A stretch of 64,000 nucleotides of DNA from Planctomycetota bacterium (GCA_014238415.1 JABABA010000021.1:1-64000); one strand, 5' to 3'. Positions 1 through 10,143 are shown, counted from the first letter of the stretch. Program-made: numbers and translations. Notes: generated by a model from the sequence alone, not told the origin.

Positions 1-49
1 CAAGGATGCCGAGGTGTCGAAAGACTGAGCTCGGGTTGTGCGCAGTCAG

Positions 50-943
50 TCACTCCCCTTCAGCCTTGTGTCCCAATTCTCGTGATCGCTGGCAACACTC
101 TTCTGCTTCCTCACTTCGTCCGAGCTTTTGCAGGCAGACTCCCCGGTTCCACCAAGCCTCTTCGAAGTCCGGGAGAATCTGGATGGCTTCGATGAACGAT
201 TCAAGAGCCGCCTGGTTCTGACCCGCGATTTCCTGGTTGTACCCAATGGCGAAGATCTCTCGCGCTCGGCTTTCCGTGAAGTTGAGGTAGGGTCTTCCAA
301 ATTGACCTGCCAGGACGAAAAGCAGAGTCATGCCTGGGAACAACAACCAGCGCCAGCCGCGCCGATCCCGTGGCCCCGAGAGGCTCCAGCCCAGCGCCGC
401 ACCCAAGAGTGCACCGCTCCCGTGGGCCACATTGGCAACTCGGAGGGTGCCGGTTTCGGTCAGCACGATGCAGAGAAAGAACCAACCCACCAGCATGCGG
501 GTCACCGAGGGATTCAGGAGGCCAAGCTTGTCAGGGTGCCAGCGGCTGGCCGCCCAGAGCAGGCCGAAGAGGCCATAGACCACGCCTGAGAGACCCACGG
601 AAGGGCCACTCAGGGCCCACTGGGCGCTGTTGGAGCCCGCCGCCAGGAACAGCAGGAACAGGACCGTTCGCCAAGTGCCCCATATGGCCTCCACAACTCG
701 CCCCAGCTGCCACAGGACCAGCAGGTTGAAGCCCAGGTGCATGGCATTCCCATGGAACAGGACGCTGGTCAGCACGGTCCAGGGGCGTTGCTTCCAGGCA
801 CGCTCATCAAGTAGCAGGACCTCAAGATCGGCTCCCTGAAAGGCCATCAGGGACAGGGTGCCCCCCAGGACTATCAGGGTGATCGTGGCCCGTGCGTCGA
901 GGGGGTGCCGATTGAGGGCGCGTAGGATGGGATCCGAAACCAC
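50..943 (-). CDS. Rhomboid family intramembrane serine protease with C-terminal TPR
   Basis: A 297-aa polytopic membrane protein that would cleave transmembrane segments of other membrane proteins within the bilayer. The rhomboid signature is visible: HLGFN at residues 69-73, the catalytic serine motif GLSG (Ser119) followed by a glycine-rich helix, and the partner histidine in VAHGSG (His174). Several hydrophobic helices cover roughly residues 20-220. After the last helix a soluble tail of about 60 residues carries a TPR-like pair of helices (IGYNQEIAGQNQAALESF, then EAWWNRGVCLQKLGR), probably a protein-binding arm. The start is GTG; no better ATG precedes the first helix. It stands alone, reading away from the tRNA-Asp. 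The substrate cannot be inferred. Confidence 0.9.
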   Translation of the reverse strand: MVSDPILRALNRHPLDARATITLIVLGGTLSLMAFQGADLEVLLLDERAWKQRPWTVLTSVLFHGNAMHLGFNLLVLWQLGRVVEAIWGTWRTVLFLLFLAAGSNSAQWALSGPSVGLSGVVYGLFGLLWAASRWHPDKLGLLNPSVTRMLVGWFFLCIVLTETGTLRVANVAHGSGALLGAALGWSLSGPRDRRGWRWLLFPGMTLLFVLAGQFGRPYLNFTESRAREIFAIGYNQEIAGQNQAALESFIEAIQILPDFEEAWWNRGVCLQKLGRSEEAEECCQRSRELGHKAEGE

Positions 944-1051
944 GGGCCCAGGGTAGCCTCTTGCGCCCCTTCAGCCTACTTTTGGAGCAGATCTGACAGC
1001 GGGATGGCTGGACAGGCGGCCTTCAGCCAACTACACTTCCGCCCCTTCTGC

Positions 1052-1128
1052 GGGGGCGTAGCTCAATTGGTTAGAGTGCCGGCCTGTCACGCCGGAGGTT
1101 GCGGGTTCAAGTCCCGTCGCCCTCGCCA
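1052..1128 (+). tRNA. tRNA-Asp (anticodon GTC)
   Basis: A 77-nt cloverleaf with encoded CCA. The acceptor stem GGGGGCG pairs with CGCCCTC (one G-U), discriminator G. The anticodon stem CCGGC/GCCGG encloses the loop CTGTCAC, giving anticodon GTC at 1086-1088. The T arm is GCGGG-TTCAAGT-CCCGT. All canonical positions are present. An intrinsic terminator follows at once. Confidence 0.97.
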
Positions 1129-1138
1129 ACCCCGCCTT

Positions 1139-1177
1139 CCGAAGCCTCCCAGATCCCGGGAGGCTTCGGTTCCTTCC
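1139..1177 (+). terminator. Rho-independent terminator after tRNA-Asp
   Basis: A perfect 12-bp stem, CCGAAGCCTCCC (1139-1150) with GGGAGGCTTCGG (1158-1169), has a 7-nt loop and is followed by a short T-rich run. It lies ten bases after the tRNA CCA and 38 bases before the RNase D start, so it should separate tRNA-Asp from the downstream gene or attenuate read-through into it. Confidence 0.75.
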
Positions 1178-1215
1178 TGGTCGGTCCTCCGTACTCTCCA
1201 GCCAGTCCAGCCTTC

Positions 1216-2421
1216 ATGTCAAGCGCCCTTCCGCCGCCCACAGTCGTCAGCGATCGGGCAGGCTTGGACGAGTTGCTGATCGCGCTCAAGGGCGAGCGCG
1301 TGATCGCGGTGGACACCGAAGCTGACGCCTTCTTCAGTTACCATCAGAAGCTGTGCCTGGTGCAGATCACCGCGAGTCGGAGGGACTGGCTGGTGGACCC
1401 CCTGGCGGATCTGGACTTGAGTCCCTTGGGGGAGATGTTGGCGGATCCCGAGCGGGTCAAGGTGCTGCACGACGCGGAATTCGACATTCTGTTGCTTGGG
1501 GGATTACACGAGTTTCGGTTGGCGGGTCTGTTCGACACTCGCGTGGCGGCAGCGGTCCTGGGTTCGGCAAATCCAGGTCTGGCCAATGTGCTCTCTGCCC
1601 GTTTCGATGTGCAGCTGGACAAGTCCATGCAGCGTTCGGACTGGTCGAAGAGGCCTTTGAGTGAGAAGCAGATCGACTATGCGCGCTTGGACACACACTA
1701 TCTGCCAGATCTCTATGAGATGCTATATGCCGAGTGCGTGGAGCGTGATCGTTTGATGATTGTCGAAAGCGAGTGCCGGCGGCTGGAGCAACTGCGCTCG
1801 GTGCCGACTGAAGTACGGCCTGATGACTTTGTGCGCGTCAAAGGTGCCCGCGACTTGAACCCTGTTCAGCGGGCGGTATTCAGGGAGCTCTTCGTCTTAC
1901 GAGATAATCTGGCCCAGAAGAGTGACAAACCTACTTTCCGAGTGATCAGCAATCAGGCTTTGTTGGATGTGGCTCGTCGCAGGCCTGATGACTATCGCGC
2001 ATTGACAGCCATCAAAGGATTCACCCCCCGCATGGCGACCCGCATGGGCGACGAGGTGCTGGACGCTGTGGTTCGTGGACTTGCGGCTGACCCCATCGAG
2101 CGTTTGCCTCGGGCCCCACGCAAGGCTGGGGCCTTGGATCTGGACGAGGCGACCCAGGAACTCCACGAGCGCCTCAAGCGCTGGCGCAAGAAGGCTGCGG
2201 ATTCTCTTGGAATCGAAAGTGCCTACGTACTCAACCGTCACCTCCTGGGGCATTTGGCACAGGAGCGGCCCGAGAGCCTTGAATCTCTAAGAGCCATCGA
2301 GGGCATTCAGGACTGGCAGCTGAGCCGTTTTGGGGATGGTATCATCGATGTGGTGCTCAAGTTCCTGGAAGAAGAGAGCGCCGGTCTCTTGCCGAAGAAG
2401 CGCAAGAAACGGCTGCGGTGA
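1216..2421 (+). CDS. rnd: Ribonuclease D (DEDDy 3'-5' exonuclease with two HRDC domains)
   Basis: A 401-aa exoribonuclease expected to trim the 3' ends of tRNA precursors and other small RNAs. The N-terminal half holds the three DEDD motifs: Exo I in VIAVDTEADAF, Exo II in VLHDAEFDILLL, and Exo III in DYARLDTHYLPDL, the last with the Tyr of the DEDDy subclass. Two HRDC-type helical domains follow, each ending in an (IKGF/IEGI)-like hairpin near residues 210-290 and 320-390. The tail is basic (PKKRKKRLR). I chose the ATG at 1216 because the longer frame runs back through tRNA-Asp and its terminator. It sits between two tRNA genes, fitting its role. Confidence 0.92.
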   Translation: MSSALPPPTVVSDRAGLDELLIALKGERVIAVDTEADAFFSYHQKLCLVQITASRRDWLVDPLADLDLSPLGEMLADPERVKVLHDAEFDILLLGGLHEFRLAGLFDTRVAAAVLGSANPGLANVLSARFDVQLDKSMQRSDWSKRPLSEKQIDYARLDTHYLPDLYEMLYAECVERDRLMIVESECRRLEQLRSVPTEVRPDDFVRVKGARDLNPVQRAVFRELFVLRDNLAQKSDKPTFRVISNQALLDVARRRPDDYRALTAIKGFTPRMATRMGDEVLDAVVRGLAADPIERLPRAPRKAGALDLDEATQELHERLKRWRKKAADSLGIESAYVLNRHLLGHLAQERPESLESLRAIEGIQDWQLSRFGDGIIDVVLKFLEEESAGLLPKKRKKRLR

Positions 2422-2500
2422 GGGAGCGAGGATCCCGCGCGTGACACTGAGTCTTGGCTGCGAAGCGCGCCGCAACCGATAGATAGCAGCGAACAAGAGG

Positions 2501-2576
2501 TGGTGGAGAAGAAGGGACTTGAACCCTCGACTTCCGCGTTGCGAACGCGACGCTCTACCGACTGAGCTACTTCCCC
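2501..2576 (-). tRNA. tRNA-Ala (anticodon CGC)
   Basis: A 76-nt cloverleaf on the minus strand with encoded CCA (TGG at 2501-2503 on the plus strand). The acceptor stem GGGGAAG pairs with CTTCTCC, placing G3 opposite U70, the identity element of tRNA-Ala; the discriminator is A. The anticodon stem TCGCG/CGCGG encloses TTCGCAA, giving anticodon CGC at 2541-2543. The T arm is GAGGG-TTCAAGT-CCCTT. It decodes GCG. Confidence 0.95.
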
Positions 2577-2726
2577 TGAATTGTGAGGGGGATCATAGAG
2601 TGGGGTCCAAGAAAAGGCCAACTGTTGCGAGGTGGAATCAGCGCTTGGGCCCCTGGGGCAGGATGGAGGGCTGCTCTTCCGGATAAGGGCAGACCCGGGA
2701 TCGGGCAGGCTCTATCCTGGGGGGAC

Positions 2727-5726
2727 ATGTTTCTTGGTGCGCTCTACCTTTGGGCCGGTTTGGCAGCCGTACCCCTGAATACTCCTGAATGCTTCCAGGA
2801 GCCGGGGAAGGATTATTGGCTGGAGGAAGGTAGTTCTTTGGACCTGCGCACGGGGGAGATTCTCGCCGGTGAACTTAGTGCGGGGCGTTTGGTATTGAGT
2901 GATGGGGCGCTCTCGGCTTCTCCGGAATTGGTGCCCTTGGGTGGTGCCGATGCTGGTCAGCCCCTCAGGTTGATCCAGCGCGAGCCTGCTGAGCTTCGGT
3001 CCAAGACCGTGGCCGGAGTGGGGGCAGAGTATCTCTTTGTGCTTGAGGATGATTCCTGGGGCTACTTGCGAGTGCTGGGGTCTTGGCCAGCCGGCGTGTC
3101 TTTGGAGGTGGTTCATGCACCCAAGGGGGCGACTGAACTGATTCGGGAGCCTCGCTGGTTGGAAGCACGGGTTGATCAGTCCGAGTGTCAGCTGATCTGG
3201 GACTCGACTGAAGGCAGGCGCTACCGCATTGAGGGCAGGGCAGCCGGGCCTGATCAGACTTTCGCCAACTTGGGCGAAGTCGAAGGCGGTAGCTGGTCGG
3301 GTCCCGTGCTGGGCTCTGAGGTAATGGAGTATCGCGTGACTGCTCTCGGTGGATCGGGTCTCGGAGCGCGTAGACGCGTTGTGCACCAGACACTTTCGGA
3401 AGATCTACCCGCAATCCTGCCCAAAGGCGCACGCTGGAATCTATTGACCGGTGAAATCGACGGCGCGATCTATCACCTTGAGGTGACCCAGAATCAAGGT
3501 CAGAACCTCATCTTTGCGTTAGCCGACGGCATGCGAGCTGGTCCTGCCGCCAAGAGTTCAATCAAGCGATCTGGGGCAACACCCAGCGACCATCGTTCTT
3601 GGCGACCTTCGATTCCCTGGCAGCGGGATGAGGAGCAGCCAATGCGCCAGCATGTTCTACCCGCGGGCGCTACCCTGTGCTTGATAACTCCGGAAGGGGT
3701 TCCTGTACGAATTCGTTCCGAGATAGCAAGAGATGGAGGATTGCTCCATTGGCGTCAATTGGATTTGTGCGGCAGCGGTTTGTTTCCTAGTGCACCGGGA
3801 AAGCCAAAAGCAGTATTTGCGCAGGGGAGGGTTGAAGTCTCCTTTGACCCATTGACCAGGGCCGCGCCAGACCCGGGCAGAGTGCGCTTGGTGCTGGAGG
3901 AGGTTGACGAAGAAGGTGAATGGGTGCGCCTGGCCGTGGGGACTGTCGGGGAGCGCAGCATTGGGTTGGACCGGAAAGTGAGCGTGGATGACTTGCCTAT
4001 AGTGCTGTTCAGGGTGCGACAGGAATACGAAGGCGGGTCCCATTCTCCAGCATCTGAGCCCTTCAATGTGTTGCTTGTAGATCGTGATGATGTCGCAACC
4101 CTCAAGGACCTTGCTGTGCGCGGAGTCTTGGCTTTACGGGAAGAGGCCTATGGACGGCGCTTGCAGGCTCGGGCTTTGTTGCTGGCCCTCGGCCCGGACG
4201 CTTTACCGGCTTTGGAGGCCGCTTTGACCGATTCTACCAGTGGAACGGAGACCCGTTCTTCTGTGCGTGACCTGTTGCTTTCTGGAAGCTTCGGCCCTGG
4301 TGGTCAGCGCCTCGTGCTTTTGGCCATGGCTCGAGAAGAAGGGTTGGAGGGGGATGTGCCCCAGGGGCTTGATGCCAGCGAAGCGTTGTTCCGAGCCCTG
4401 GCGGTGCTTGATCTGGCGGGGCGACCGAGCGCATCCGATTGGCTACGACTTGCTGCTCATGCTGAACCCGACCCGGCCGTGACGGCATTGATTGATCTGG
4501 TGCTGGAAGACCCTGAGCCTCCGCAGGTCCTGGATCAGCCGGGCGATATGCTCGTGTTGCTGCCACCAGACCGGCGACCCTTGCGCGAGAGTCGGGATTG
4601 GGTCCAAGAGCTTCGGTCTGGAGCGCCCGAGGAATTGGCGGCACTGATTCGTGGGACGGTGGATGCCAGCCAGCGAGATCGGGCAATGGCCTTGCTTGCG
4701 GTGGCCTATTTCTTGGAGGCGGCTGAGAATCCACCCGGAGCGCGCACTTTGGAGTCCGCGGAAATTGCCTTGCGCATGTTGGACCGCGTTCGCCCGGCTC
4801 TGAATGCGGAGTCAGAGGCCAGCGGCCTTCCAGCCCGGGCATTGTTGGACCTCATCGACGCCTTGTTGGATGGTGAAGGACACTTGCTGCGCTCGCAGCG
4901 TGAGCTGGCCTCCTTGCAACTTGACTCCTGGCCCTTGCCCGATGGAGCGCGTGAACAGATCGTGGTTCCAGCAGATGATGAAGGAGCTCTGCGTGAAATT
5001 CTGCTGGAGCTCTCACGAGAAGAGGGAGTCTATGTGGACATTTTGATTCCCACGGGGCGGCATGTCTTGTCCGAGGCTCTCAGTTCTCAGCGGCTGGGAG
5101 TAAGCGGTATGCGCCTCAAAGGTGAGGAGGGCACGGTGCTGGTGGGGACCCTACGCTTGGAAAACAGTCGGGATGTGGTTCTCGAGAATCTGACTATTGA
5201 GGGGAATCGCACCAGTGCCCTATGGATCACGGAGACGGAGTTGCTCGCCCGGGATGTGACCCTGAGTGGAATCCAGCGGGCGGTGCAGGCTCAAAGGGCG
5301 TCCTTGGTGCTGGATCGTTGCCGCATCGGGAATCTGGATTCCAGCAGCAATGCTCAGTTGATCTGGCTGGCTCAAGGGAGCGTCTTGGAGGCGCGTAACT
5401 CGGCCTTCTTGGGTGGCAATATCTACTTGGATGAAGGGGGCGAGGCACACTTTGACCGCTGCGTTTTGGATGCGGGGGCGCGGCCTACGGTTCAGGGTCG
5501 TTCAGCCACATCTCGCGCGAGCCTACGGGATTGTCTGGTGAGAGGTCGCGCGGGCTGCATGTCCGGGGCCGGGGCGATCTGGTTGGAGCGTTGTGTACTC
5601 GATCTCGCCGCCGATCCGATCTATCAGGCCGTGACCTGTGTGGCCTGTCCTGATTCGGTGGTGTTGGTGGGGGCTGCCAGTGGCTTCGGGCCCCATGTGC
5701 AGCAGCGTTGTTGCCTTGGAAGGTAA
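2727..5726 (+). CDS. Large secreted protein with C-terminal parallel beta-helix, unknown function
   Basis: A 999-aa protein that I do not recognise as a whole. From the ATG at 2727 it opens with a short signal-peptide-like segment (MFLGALYLWAGLAAVP), so export is likely; the longer frame adds 48 residues with no leader character. The middle contains a fibronectin-III-like stretch (about residues 370-450) and helical HEAT-like segments (about 455-600). The last 230 residues look like a right-handed beta-helix: short repeated strands such as LRLENSRDVVLENLTIEGN and ARDVTLSGIQ with regularly spaced V/L and D/N. The C-terminus is Cys-rich (CMSGAG, CVACPD, QRCCLGR). No catalytic motif is evident. 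It stands alone between tRNA-Ala and aconitase. Confidence 0.75.
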   Translation: MFLGALYLWAGLAAVPLNTPECFQEPGKDYWLEEGSSLDLRTGEILAGELSAGRLVLSDGALSASPELVPLGGADAGQPLRLIQREPAELRSKTVAGVGAEYLFVLEDDSWGYLRVLGSWPAGVSLEVVHAPKGATELIREPRWLEARVDQSECQLIWDSTEGRRYRIEGRAAGPDQTFANLGEVEGGSWSGPVLGSEVMEYRVTALGGSGLGARRRVVHQTLSEDLPAILPKGARWNLLTGEIDGAIYHLEVTQNQGQNLIFALADGMRAGPAAKSSIKRSGATPSDHRSWRPSIPWQRDEEQPMRQHVLPAGATLCLITPEGVPVRIRSEIARDGGLLHWRQLDLCGSGLFPSAPGKPKAVFAQGRVEVSFDPLTRAAPDPGRVRLVLEEVDEEGEWVRLAVGTVGERSIGLDRKVSVDDLPIVLFRVRQEYEGGSHSPASEPFNVLLVDRDDVATLKDLAVRGVLALREEAYGRRLQARALLLALGPDALPALEAALTDSTSGTETRSSVRDLLLSGSFGPGGQRLVLLAMAREEGLEGDVPQGLDASEALFRALAVLDLAGRPSASDWLRLAAHAEPDPAVTALIDLVLEDPEPPQVLDQPGDMLVLLPPDRRPLRESRDWVQELRSGAPEELAALIRGTVDASQRDRAMALLAVAYFLEAAENPPGARTLESAEIALRMLDRVRPALNAESEASGLPARALLDLIDALLDGEGHLLRSQRELASLQLDSWPLPDGAREQIVVPADDEGALREILLELSREEGVYVDILIPTGRHVLSEALSSQRLGVSGMRLKGEEGTVLVGTLRLENSRDVVLENLTIEGNRTSALWITETELLARDVTLSGIQRAVQAQRASLVLDRCRIGNLDSSSNAQLIWLAQGSVLEARNSAFLGGNIYLDEGGEAHFDRCVLDAGARPTVQGRSATSRASLRDCLVRGRAGCMSGAGAIWLERCVLDLAADPIYQAVTCVACPDSVVLVGAASGFGPHVQQRCCLGR

Positions 5727-5959
5727 AGATAGGACGTGTTCGGGCTCGATCGCTGAGGGGCCCGTGGCTGGCGGCATCGCACTCACTCCAGCAAGTGCAG
5801 GGCAAGAGGGTGATTCTGGGGGGAGGTGGCTCCGATTGGTGTTGAGCTCCGGAACTCGCACCGATGCCATAGAACCCGTGCTCTGGTCTTCGCCATGGGT
5901 CCTGAAGCGGTTATTCTCTTTGTCCCAATCCCGTCCCAGACCGACCCTTCTCCGTATTC

Positions 5960-8650
5960 ATGACCGATTCCTTCAAGGCCCACGGCATTCTCAAGGTTGA
6001 AGACCAGAGCTTTCGGATCGCGCGCCTTTCCGCGCTTTCCGCTGCGGGGCACGACCTCACACGCCTGCCCTATTCTTTGCGCGTGCTGTTGGAAAATCTG
6101 CTGCGTCACGAAGATGGCGAGAGCGTCACGGTGGCAGATATCGAGGCTCTAGCCAATTGGGACCCCAAGGAAGAGCCCAGGCGTGAGATTGCCTTTCGGC
6201 CTGCGCGCGTCTTGATGCAGGACTTTACCGGGGTTCCTGCGGTTGTGGATCTGGCGGCCATGCGCACCGCAATGGTGGCTCTGGGAGGCGATCCCACCAA
6301 GATCAATCCTCTGCAGCCGGCTGAAATGGTGATTGATCACTCGGTGCAGGTGGATCACTACGCCAGCCCTGAGGCATTGGAGGAAAATGGTCGCCTTGAA
6401 TTCGAGCGCAATCACGAGCGCTATGCGTTCTTGAAGTGGGGCCAAGGTGCATTTGAGAACTTCCGCGTGGTCCCACCAGAAACCGGGATCGTGCACCAGG
6501 TCAACCTGGAGTATCTGGCGCACACGGTGATGAGCCAGGAGGGCTGGGCCTACCCCGACACATTGGTCGGCACCGATAGCCACACGACCATGATCAACGG
6601 TCTGGGAGTCCTGGGCTGGGGCGTGGGTGGTATTGAGGCGGAGGCGGCCATGCTCGGACAGCCCGTGTCCATGTTGATTCCCCAGGTCGTGGGTATGCGT
6701 TTGACAGGAGAGTTGCCCAAGGGCACAACCGCCACAGATCTTGTGTTGACCGTGGTGGAGATCCTGCGCGCTCATGGAGTGGTGGGTAAGTTTGTTGAGT
6801 TCATTGGCCCGGGTATGACAAGTTTGCCTCTTGCTGATCGGGCGACTTTGGCCAACATGGCGCCGGAATATGGCGCGACCTGTGGCTTCTTCCCGGTGGA
6901 CGAAAGAACCCTTGATTACCTGCGTCTGTCGGGTCGCAGCGAAGAGTCGGTCGCTTTGGTAGAAGCCTATTCCAAGGAGCAGAGCCTCTGGTGCGACGTG
7001 AACGCTCCAGAGCCCGAGTATTCAGCTTTGCTGGAACTGGACATGGGGACAGTCGAACCCAGTCTGGCTGGGCCCAAGCGCCCCCAAGATCGTGTGCGCT
7101 TGCAGGACATGCCGAGCGCTTTTGTTGCTGCCCGGGGTGAGATTCTGACCGCTGTGGGCAGCAAAAACGAGGACCGCAGTATTGATGTGACTTGTGGCGA
7201 GGATTCCTTTTCGCTGACTCACGGCAGTGTGGTTATCGCGGCGATAACCTCGTGTACCAACACTTCCAACCCATCCGTAATGGTGGCGGCTGGCTTGCTT
7301 GCCAAGAAGGCCCATGCCCTGGGCCTGGTGTCGAAGCCCTGGGTCAAGACCAGTTTGGCTCCAGGCTCCAAGGTGGTCACCGACTATCTGGACACCGCCG
7401 GCTTGACTTCGGAACTTGAAGCCCTGGGCTTCCACCTTGTGGGCTACGGTTGCACCACTTGCATCGGAAACTCAGGTCCCTTGAAGCCTGAGATCGAAAA
7501 GGGGATCCTTGACGGGGAACTCGTGGTCTCAAGTGTGCTCTCGGGCAATCGCAACTTTGAAGGCCGCGTCCACGCGCGAGTGCGGTCGAACTATTTGGCT
7601 TCCCCGCCTCTGGTGGTGGCTTATGCCCTTGCGGGGAACACCACTGTGGACTTGACCACCGAGCCTCTGGGCCATGGAGCAGACGGTACTCCGGTCATGT
7701 TGGCAGATATCTGGCCGAGTGCTGACGAAGTAGCTGAAACCGTTACTCGCTGTATCACTCGCGAGCAGTTCTCCTCAACCTATAGTGAGGTCTTGAAAGG
7801 GTCGGCTGCCTGGCAAAAGATCGAGGGGGGTAGCGGTGACACCTTTGAGTGGGACGAAAATTCGACCTACATAAAGCATCCCCCGTACTTCGAGGGCATG
7901 GGGCACGAGCCGGAGGGTGTGCTGGACATTGAAGGAGCCAGGGTATTGGGACTCTTTGGAGATTCGATCACCACCGATCACATTTCTCCGGCGGGTTCGA
8001 TTGCAGCGGACTCTCCCGCTGGCTTGTACCTTCAGGAGCATGGCGTGGCCAAGGCCGACTTCAACTCCTATGGGTCGCGCCGTGGAAATCACGAGGTCAT
8101 GATGCGTGGTACTTTTGCGAATGTACGTATCAAGAACCTATTGACACCTGGTATTGAAGGGGGTGTGACTCTTCACCATGACTCGGGCGAGGTCATGTCG
8201 ATCTTTGATGCGGCCATGAAATATGTGCAGGCAGGTGTGCCTTCTATCGTTATGGCGGGCAAAGAGTACGGCACTGGTTCCAGTCGCGACTGGGCGGGCA
8301 AGGGGCCTTCACTCTTGGGCGTCAAGGCCTGCATCGTGGAGAGTTACGAGCGTATCCATCGTTCGAACCTTGTGGGCATGGGTGTCCTTCCATTGCAGTT
8401 CCTGCCCGGGGAGAGCGCGGGTTCATTGGGACTGAATGGTGACGAGACCTTTGCGATCAGGGGCTTGGAAGCACTCTATGCGGGCGATGGTCCCATGGGC
8501 GGAACCGTGCAGGTAAGTGTCACGAACGGCGACGGTGCTGATACCGTGTTCAATGCACGTGTGCGCATCGACACCCCAGCCGAAGCAGAGTACTATCGCC
8601 ACGGCGGGATCCTGTGCTATGTGTTGCGTAGGCTTGTGGCTCAGGGCTGA
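5960..8650 (+). CDS. acnA: Aconitate hydratase A
   Basis: An 896-aa cytoplasmic [4Fe-4S] enzyme interconverting citrate and isocitrate in the TCA cycle. The length and order match AcnA/IRP1: N-terminal domains with [18 protein letters not shown] and [22 protein letters not shown], cluster ligands Cys432 (TSCTNTSNP) and Cys498/Cys501 ([12 protein letters not shown]), then the C-terminal swivel domain with [13 protein letters not shown] and the substrate-binding loop [15 protein letters not shown]. The ATG start follows a gap of 233 bases that holds no other gene. It is transcribed alone; no other TCA gene is adjacent. Confidence 0.98.
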   Translation: MTDSFKAHGILKVEDQSFRIARLSALSAAGHDLTRLPYSLRVLLENLLRHEDGESVTVADIEALANWDPKEEPRREIAFRPARVLMQDFTGVPAVVDLAAMRTAMVALGGDPTKINPLQPAEMVIDHSVQVDHYASPEALEENGRLEFERNHERYAFLKWGQGAFENFRVVPPETGIVHQVNLEYLAHTVMSQEGWAYPDTLVGTDSHTTMINGLGVLGWGVGGIEAEAAMLGQPVSMLIPQVVGMRLTGELPKGTTATDLVLTVVEILRAHGVVGKFVEFIGPGMTSLPLADRATLANMAPEYGATCGFFPVDERTLDYLRLSGRSEESVALVEAYSKEQSLWCDVNAPEPEYSALLELDMGTVEPSLAGPKRPQDRVRLQDMPSAFVAARGEILTAVGSKNEDRSIDVTCGEDSFSLTHGSVVIAAITSCTNTSNPSVMVAAGLLAKKAHALGLVSKPWVKTSLAPGSKVVTDYLDTAGLTSELEALGFHLVGYGCTTCIGNSGPLKPEIEKGILDGELVVSSVLSGNRNFEGRVHARVRSNYLASPPLVVAYALAGNTTVDLTTEPLGHGADGTPVMLADIWPSADEVAETVTRCITREQFSSTYSEVLKGSAAWQKIEGGSGDTFEWDENSTYIKHPPYFEGMGHEPEGVLDIEGARVLGLFGDSITTDHISPAGSIAADSPAGLYLQEHGVAKADFNSYGSRRGNHEVMMRGTFANVRIKNLLTPGIEGGVTLHHDSGEVMSIFDAAMKYVQAGVPSIVMAGKEYGTGSSRDWAGKGPSLLGVKACIVESYERIHRSNLVGMGVLPLQFLPGESAGSLGLNGDETFAIRGLEALYAGDGPMGGTVQVSVTNGDGADTVFNARVRIDTPAEAEYYRHGGILCYVLRRLVAQG

Positions 8651-8940
8651 GGCTTCCGCGAGCGTTTTGTCCCGGGTATCTGGCCACTTCGTCCAGAAAT
8701 GAGAATCTGACTACGTCAGCGGGGGAGACGCCGTTCAGCCTCTTGGCAAGGCTCAGGGTCCTTCCCAGCCTCTCTACGCCACACTCGGGCGCCACGGGAT
8801 TCCCAAGAACGGGACCATCCTCCAGTAGATGGATATTGCCTCCAGTCCACATGCCGCCGCGCTTATGTCCTTTCAATCCACCTGCCGATAACGGGGGTAA
8901 TGTCAATCATCGGGGCCTTCCCCGAACCTACGAGTCAGGC
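8651..8940. other. Intergenic region acnA to EAL gene
   Basis: About 290 bases with no gene I can support. A minus-strand open frame crosses it and runs into acnA, but it has no recognisable domain and is most likely a shadow. I see no terminator with a T-run and no c-di-GMP riboswitch consensus upstream of the EAL gene. Confidence 0.5.
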
Positions 8941-10143
8941 ATGAATACACCTATCCTTATTTCCACCGACCCAGGCGAGATTCTCGCACTGCAGCAGGCC
9001 TTGCCCGGCTTGAGGCTATGCGTGGATGTACACAGTTTGGCTCGTGAAGGGGATCTGCTGGATACTTGCATTTTTCTCGGAGTCGAGTTCTTGCAGGGGG
9101 ATCTCCGCAAGTTGGGGGTAGAGTTGGAAAGCACGGCGCCTCGCGGCAGGTTTGTCGCTCTGCTGGATCTCGATGGCAAATGTTGTCCCGAGAAGATTGC
9201 GGCTGCCGGTCTTCACGCCATGTTGCCTTTGCCCGTGCATGGACCACTTGCTCGTTTCTTCATGCGCGGTGGGCACCCCGGCGACGGTCAGCGCCCTGCC
9301 GGAGCAGCCCTGGCCATGGAGCTTCAGGGAGCATGGGATCGTGGAGAACTTTGTTTGCACTACCAGCCTCGCTGCGACGCGGAAACCCGTCAAGTGTGCG
9401 GCTTCGAGGCGCTGGTGCGTTGGGAGCACCCGACTCGTGGCTTGCTTCCTCCGAGTGAGTTCATCTCCATGGCAGAAGAGACCGGCATGATCATCGACAT
9501 TGGTGCTTGGGTCCTTCGCGAGGCTTGCGCCCAAGTGGCGGCCTGGGATTCAGTGGGGCTGCCGCCTGTTCAGATCGCAGTCAACCTGTCCCCTGTCCAG
9601 TTCACCGGAGAGGGTCCTTTGGAGGTGGTTCAGGAAGCACTGCAGTCATCTGGGATTTCCGCCTCACGGCTTGAGTTGGAGATCACTGAGAGTTTGATGT
9701 TGGAAGATCCCGACGGGGTAATCCGGAATCTGGAACGGCTCAAGGCCCTAGGTGTTCAGCTCTCCATCGATGACTTTGGAACCGGCTATTCGTCCCTTTC
9801 GTACTTGCGGCGTTTTCCGGTGGACACCTTGAAGATCGATAAGTGCTTTGTGGATGATCTGGCGTCTGATCCGGGCGATGCGGCTATTGTTACTTCGATC
9901 GTGGTGTTGGGTCAGAGCCTGGGCTTGTCTATCGTGGCTGAAGGTGTCGAGAACGAGCGTCAGCTTGAGTTCCTGCGTGTTCTTGGCGTTGATGAGATCC
10001 AGGGTTACCTCATGTCAAAGCCCTTGCCTGTTGATGAGATCCCTTCCTTTCTCTGCATCAGTGAGGTTGCTGGTCAGGCGGTAGGGTCCACACAAGACTT
10101 GCCGAAGCTCCCCGCGTCCCCGCGAGTCGAGCCCACTGGTTGA
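8941..10143 (+). CDS. EAL-domain cyclic di-GMP phosphodiesterase
   Basis: A 400-aa protein with a complete EAL domain from about residue 130 to 385, expected to hydrolyse cyclic di-GMP to pGpG. Catalytic motifs are intact: EAL at 156-158 in FEALVRWEHP, then NLSPVQF, LEITES, DDFGTGYSSLSYL, LKIDKCFVDD, EGVEN and QGYLMSKPLP. The N-terminal 120 residues resemble a receiver-like fold but lack a clear phosphoacceptor DD...D...K set, so the input is unknown. I chose the ATG at 8941; the upstream extension is low-complexity. No GGDEF domain is attached. Its 3' end overlaps the convergent DUF3293 gene by 86 bases. Confidence 0.93.
   Translation: MNTPILISTDPGEILALQQALPGLRLCVDVHSLAREGDLLDTCIFLGVEFLQGDLRKLGVELESTAPRGRFVALLDLDGKCCPEKIAAAGLHAMLPLPVHGPLARFFMRGGHPGDGQRPAGAALAMELQGAWDRGELCLHYQPRCDAETRQVCGFEALVRWEHPTRGLLPPSEFISMAEETGMIIDIGAWVLREACAQVAAWDSVGLPPVQIAVNLSPVQFTGEGPLEVVQEALQSSGISASRLELEITESLMLEDPDGVIRNLERLKALGVQLSIDDFGTGYSSLSYLRRFPVDTLKIDKCFVDDLASDPGDAAIVTSIVVLGQSLGLSIVAEGVENERQLEFLRVLGVDEIQGYLMSKPLPVDEIPSFLCISEVAGQAVGSTQDLPKLPASPRVEPTG

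Noticed and set aside
8550..8906. Minus-strand open frame across the acnA end and intergenic gap
   Set aside because: No recognisable domain, it overlaps 101 bases of acnA antisense, and it lacks a ribosome-binding site; treated as a shadow.
8651..8940. c-di-GMP riboswitch upstream of the EAL gene
   Set aside because: The conserved GEMM core bases could not be found on the plus strand.
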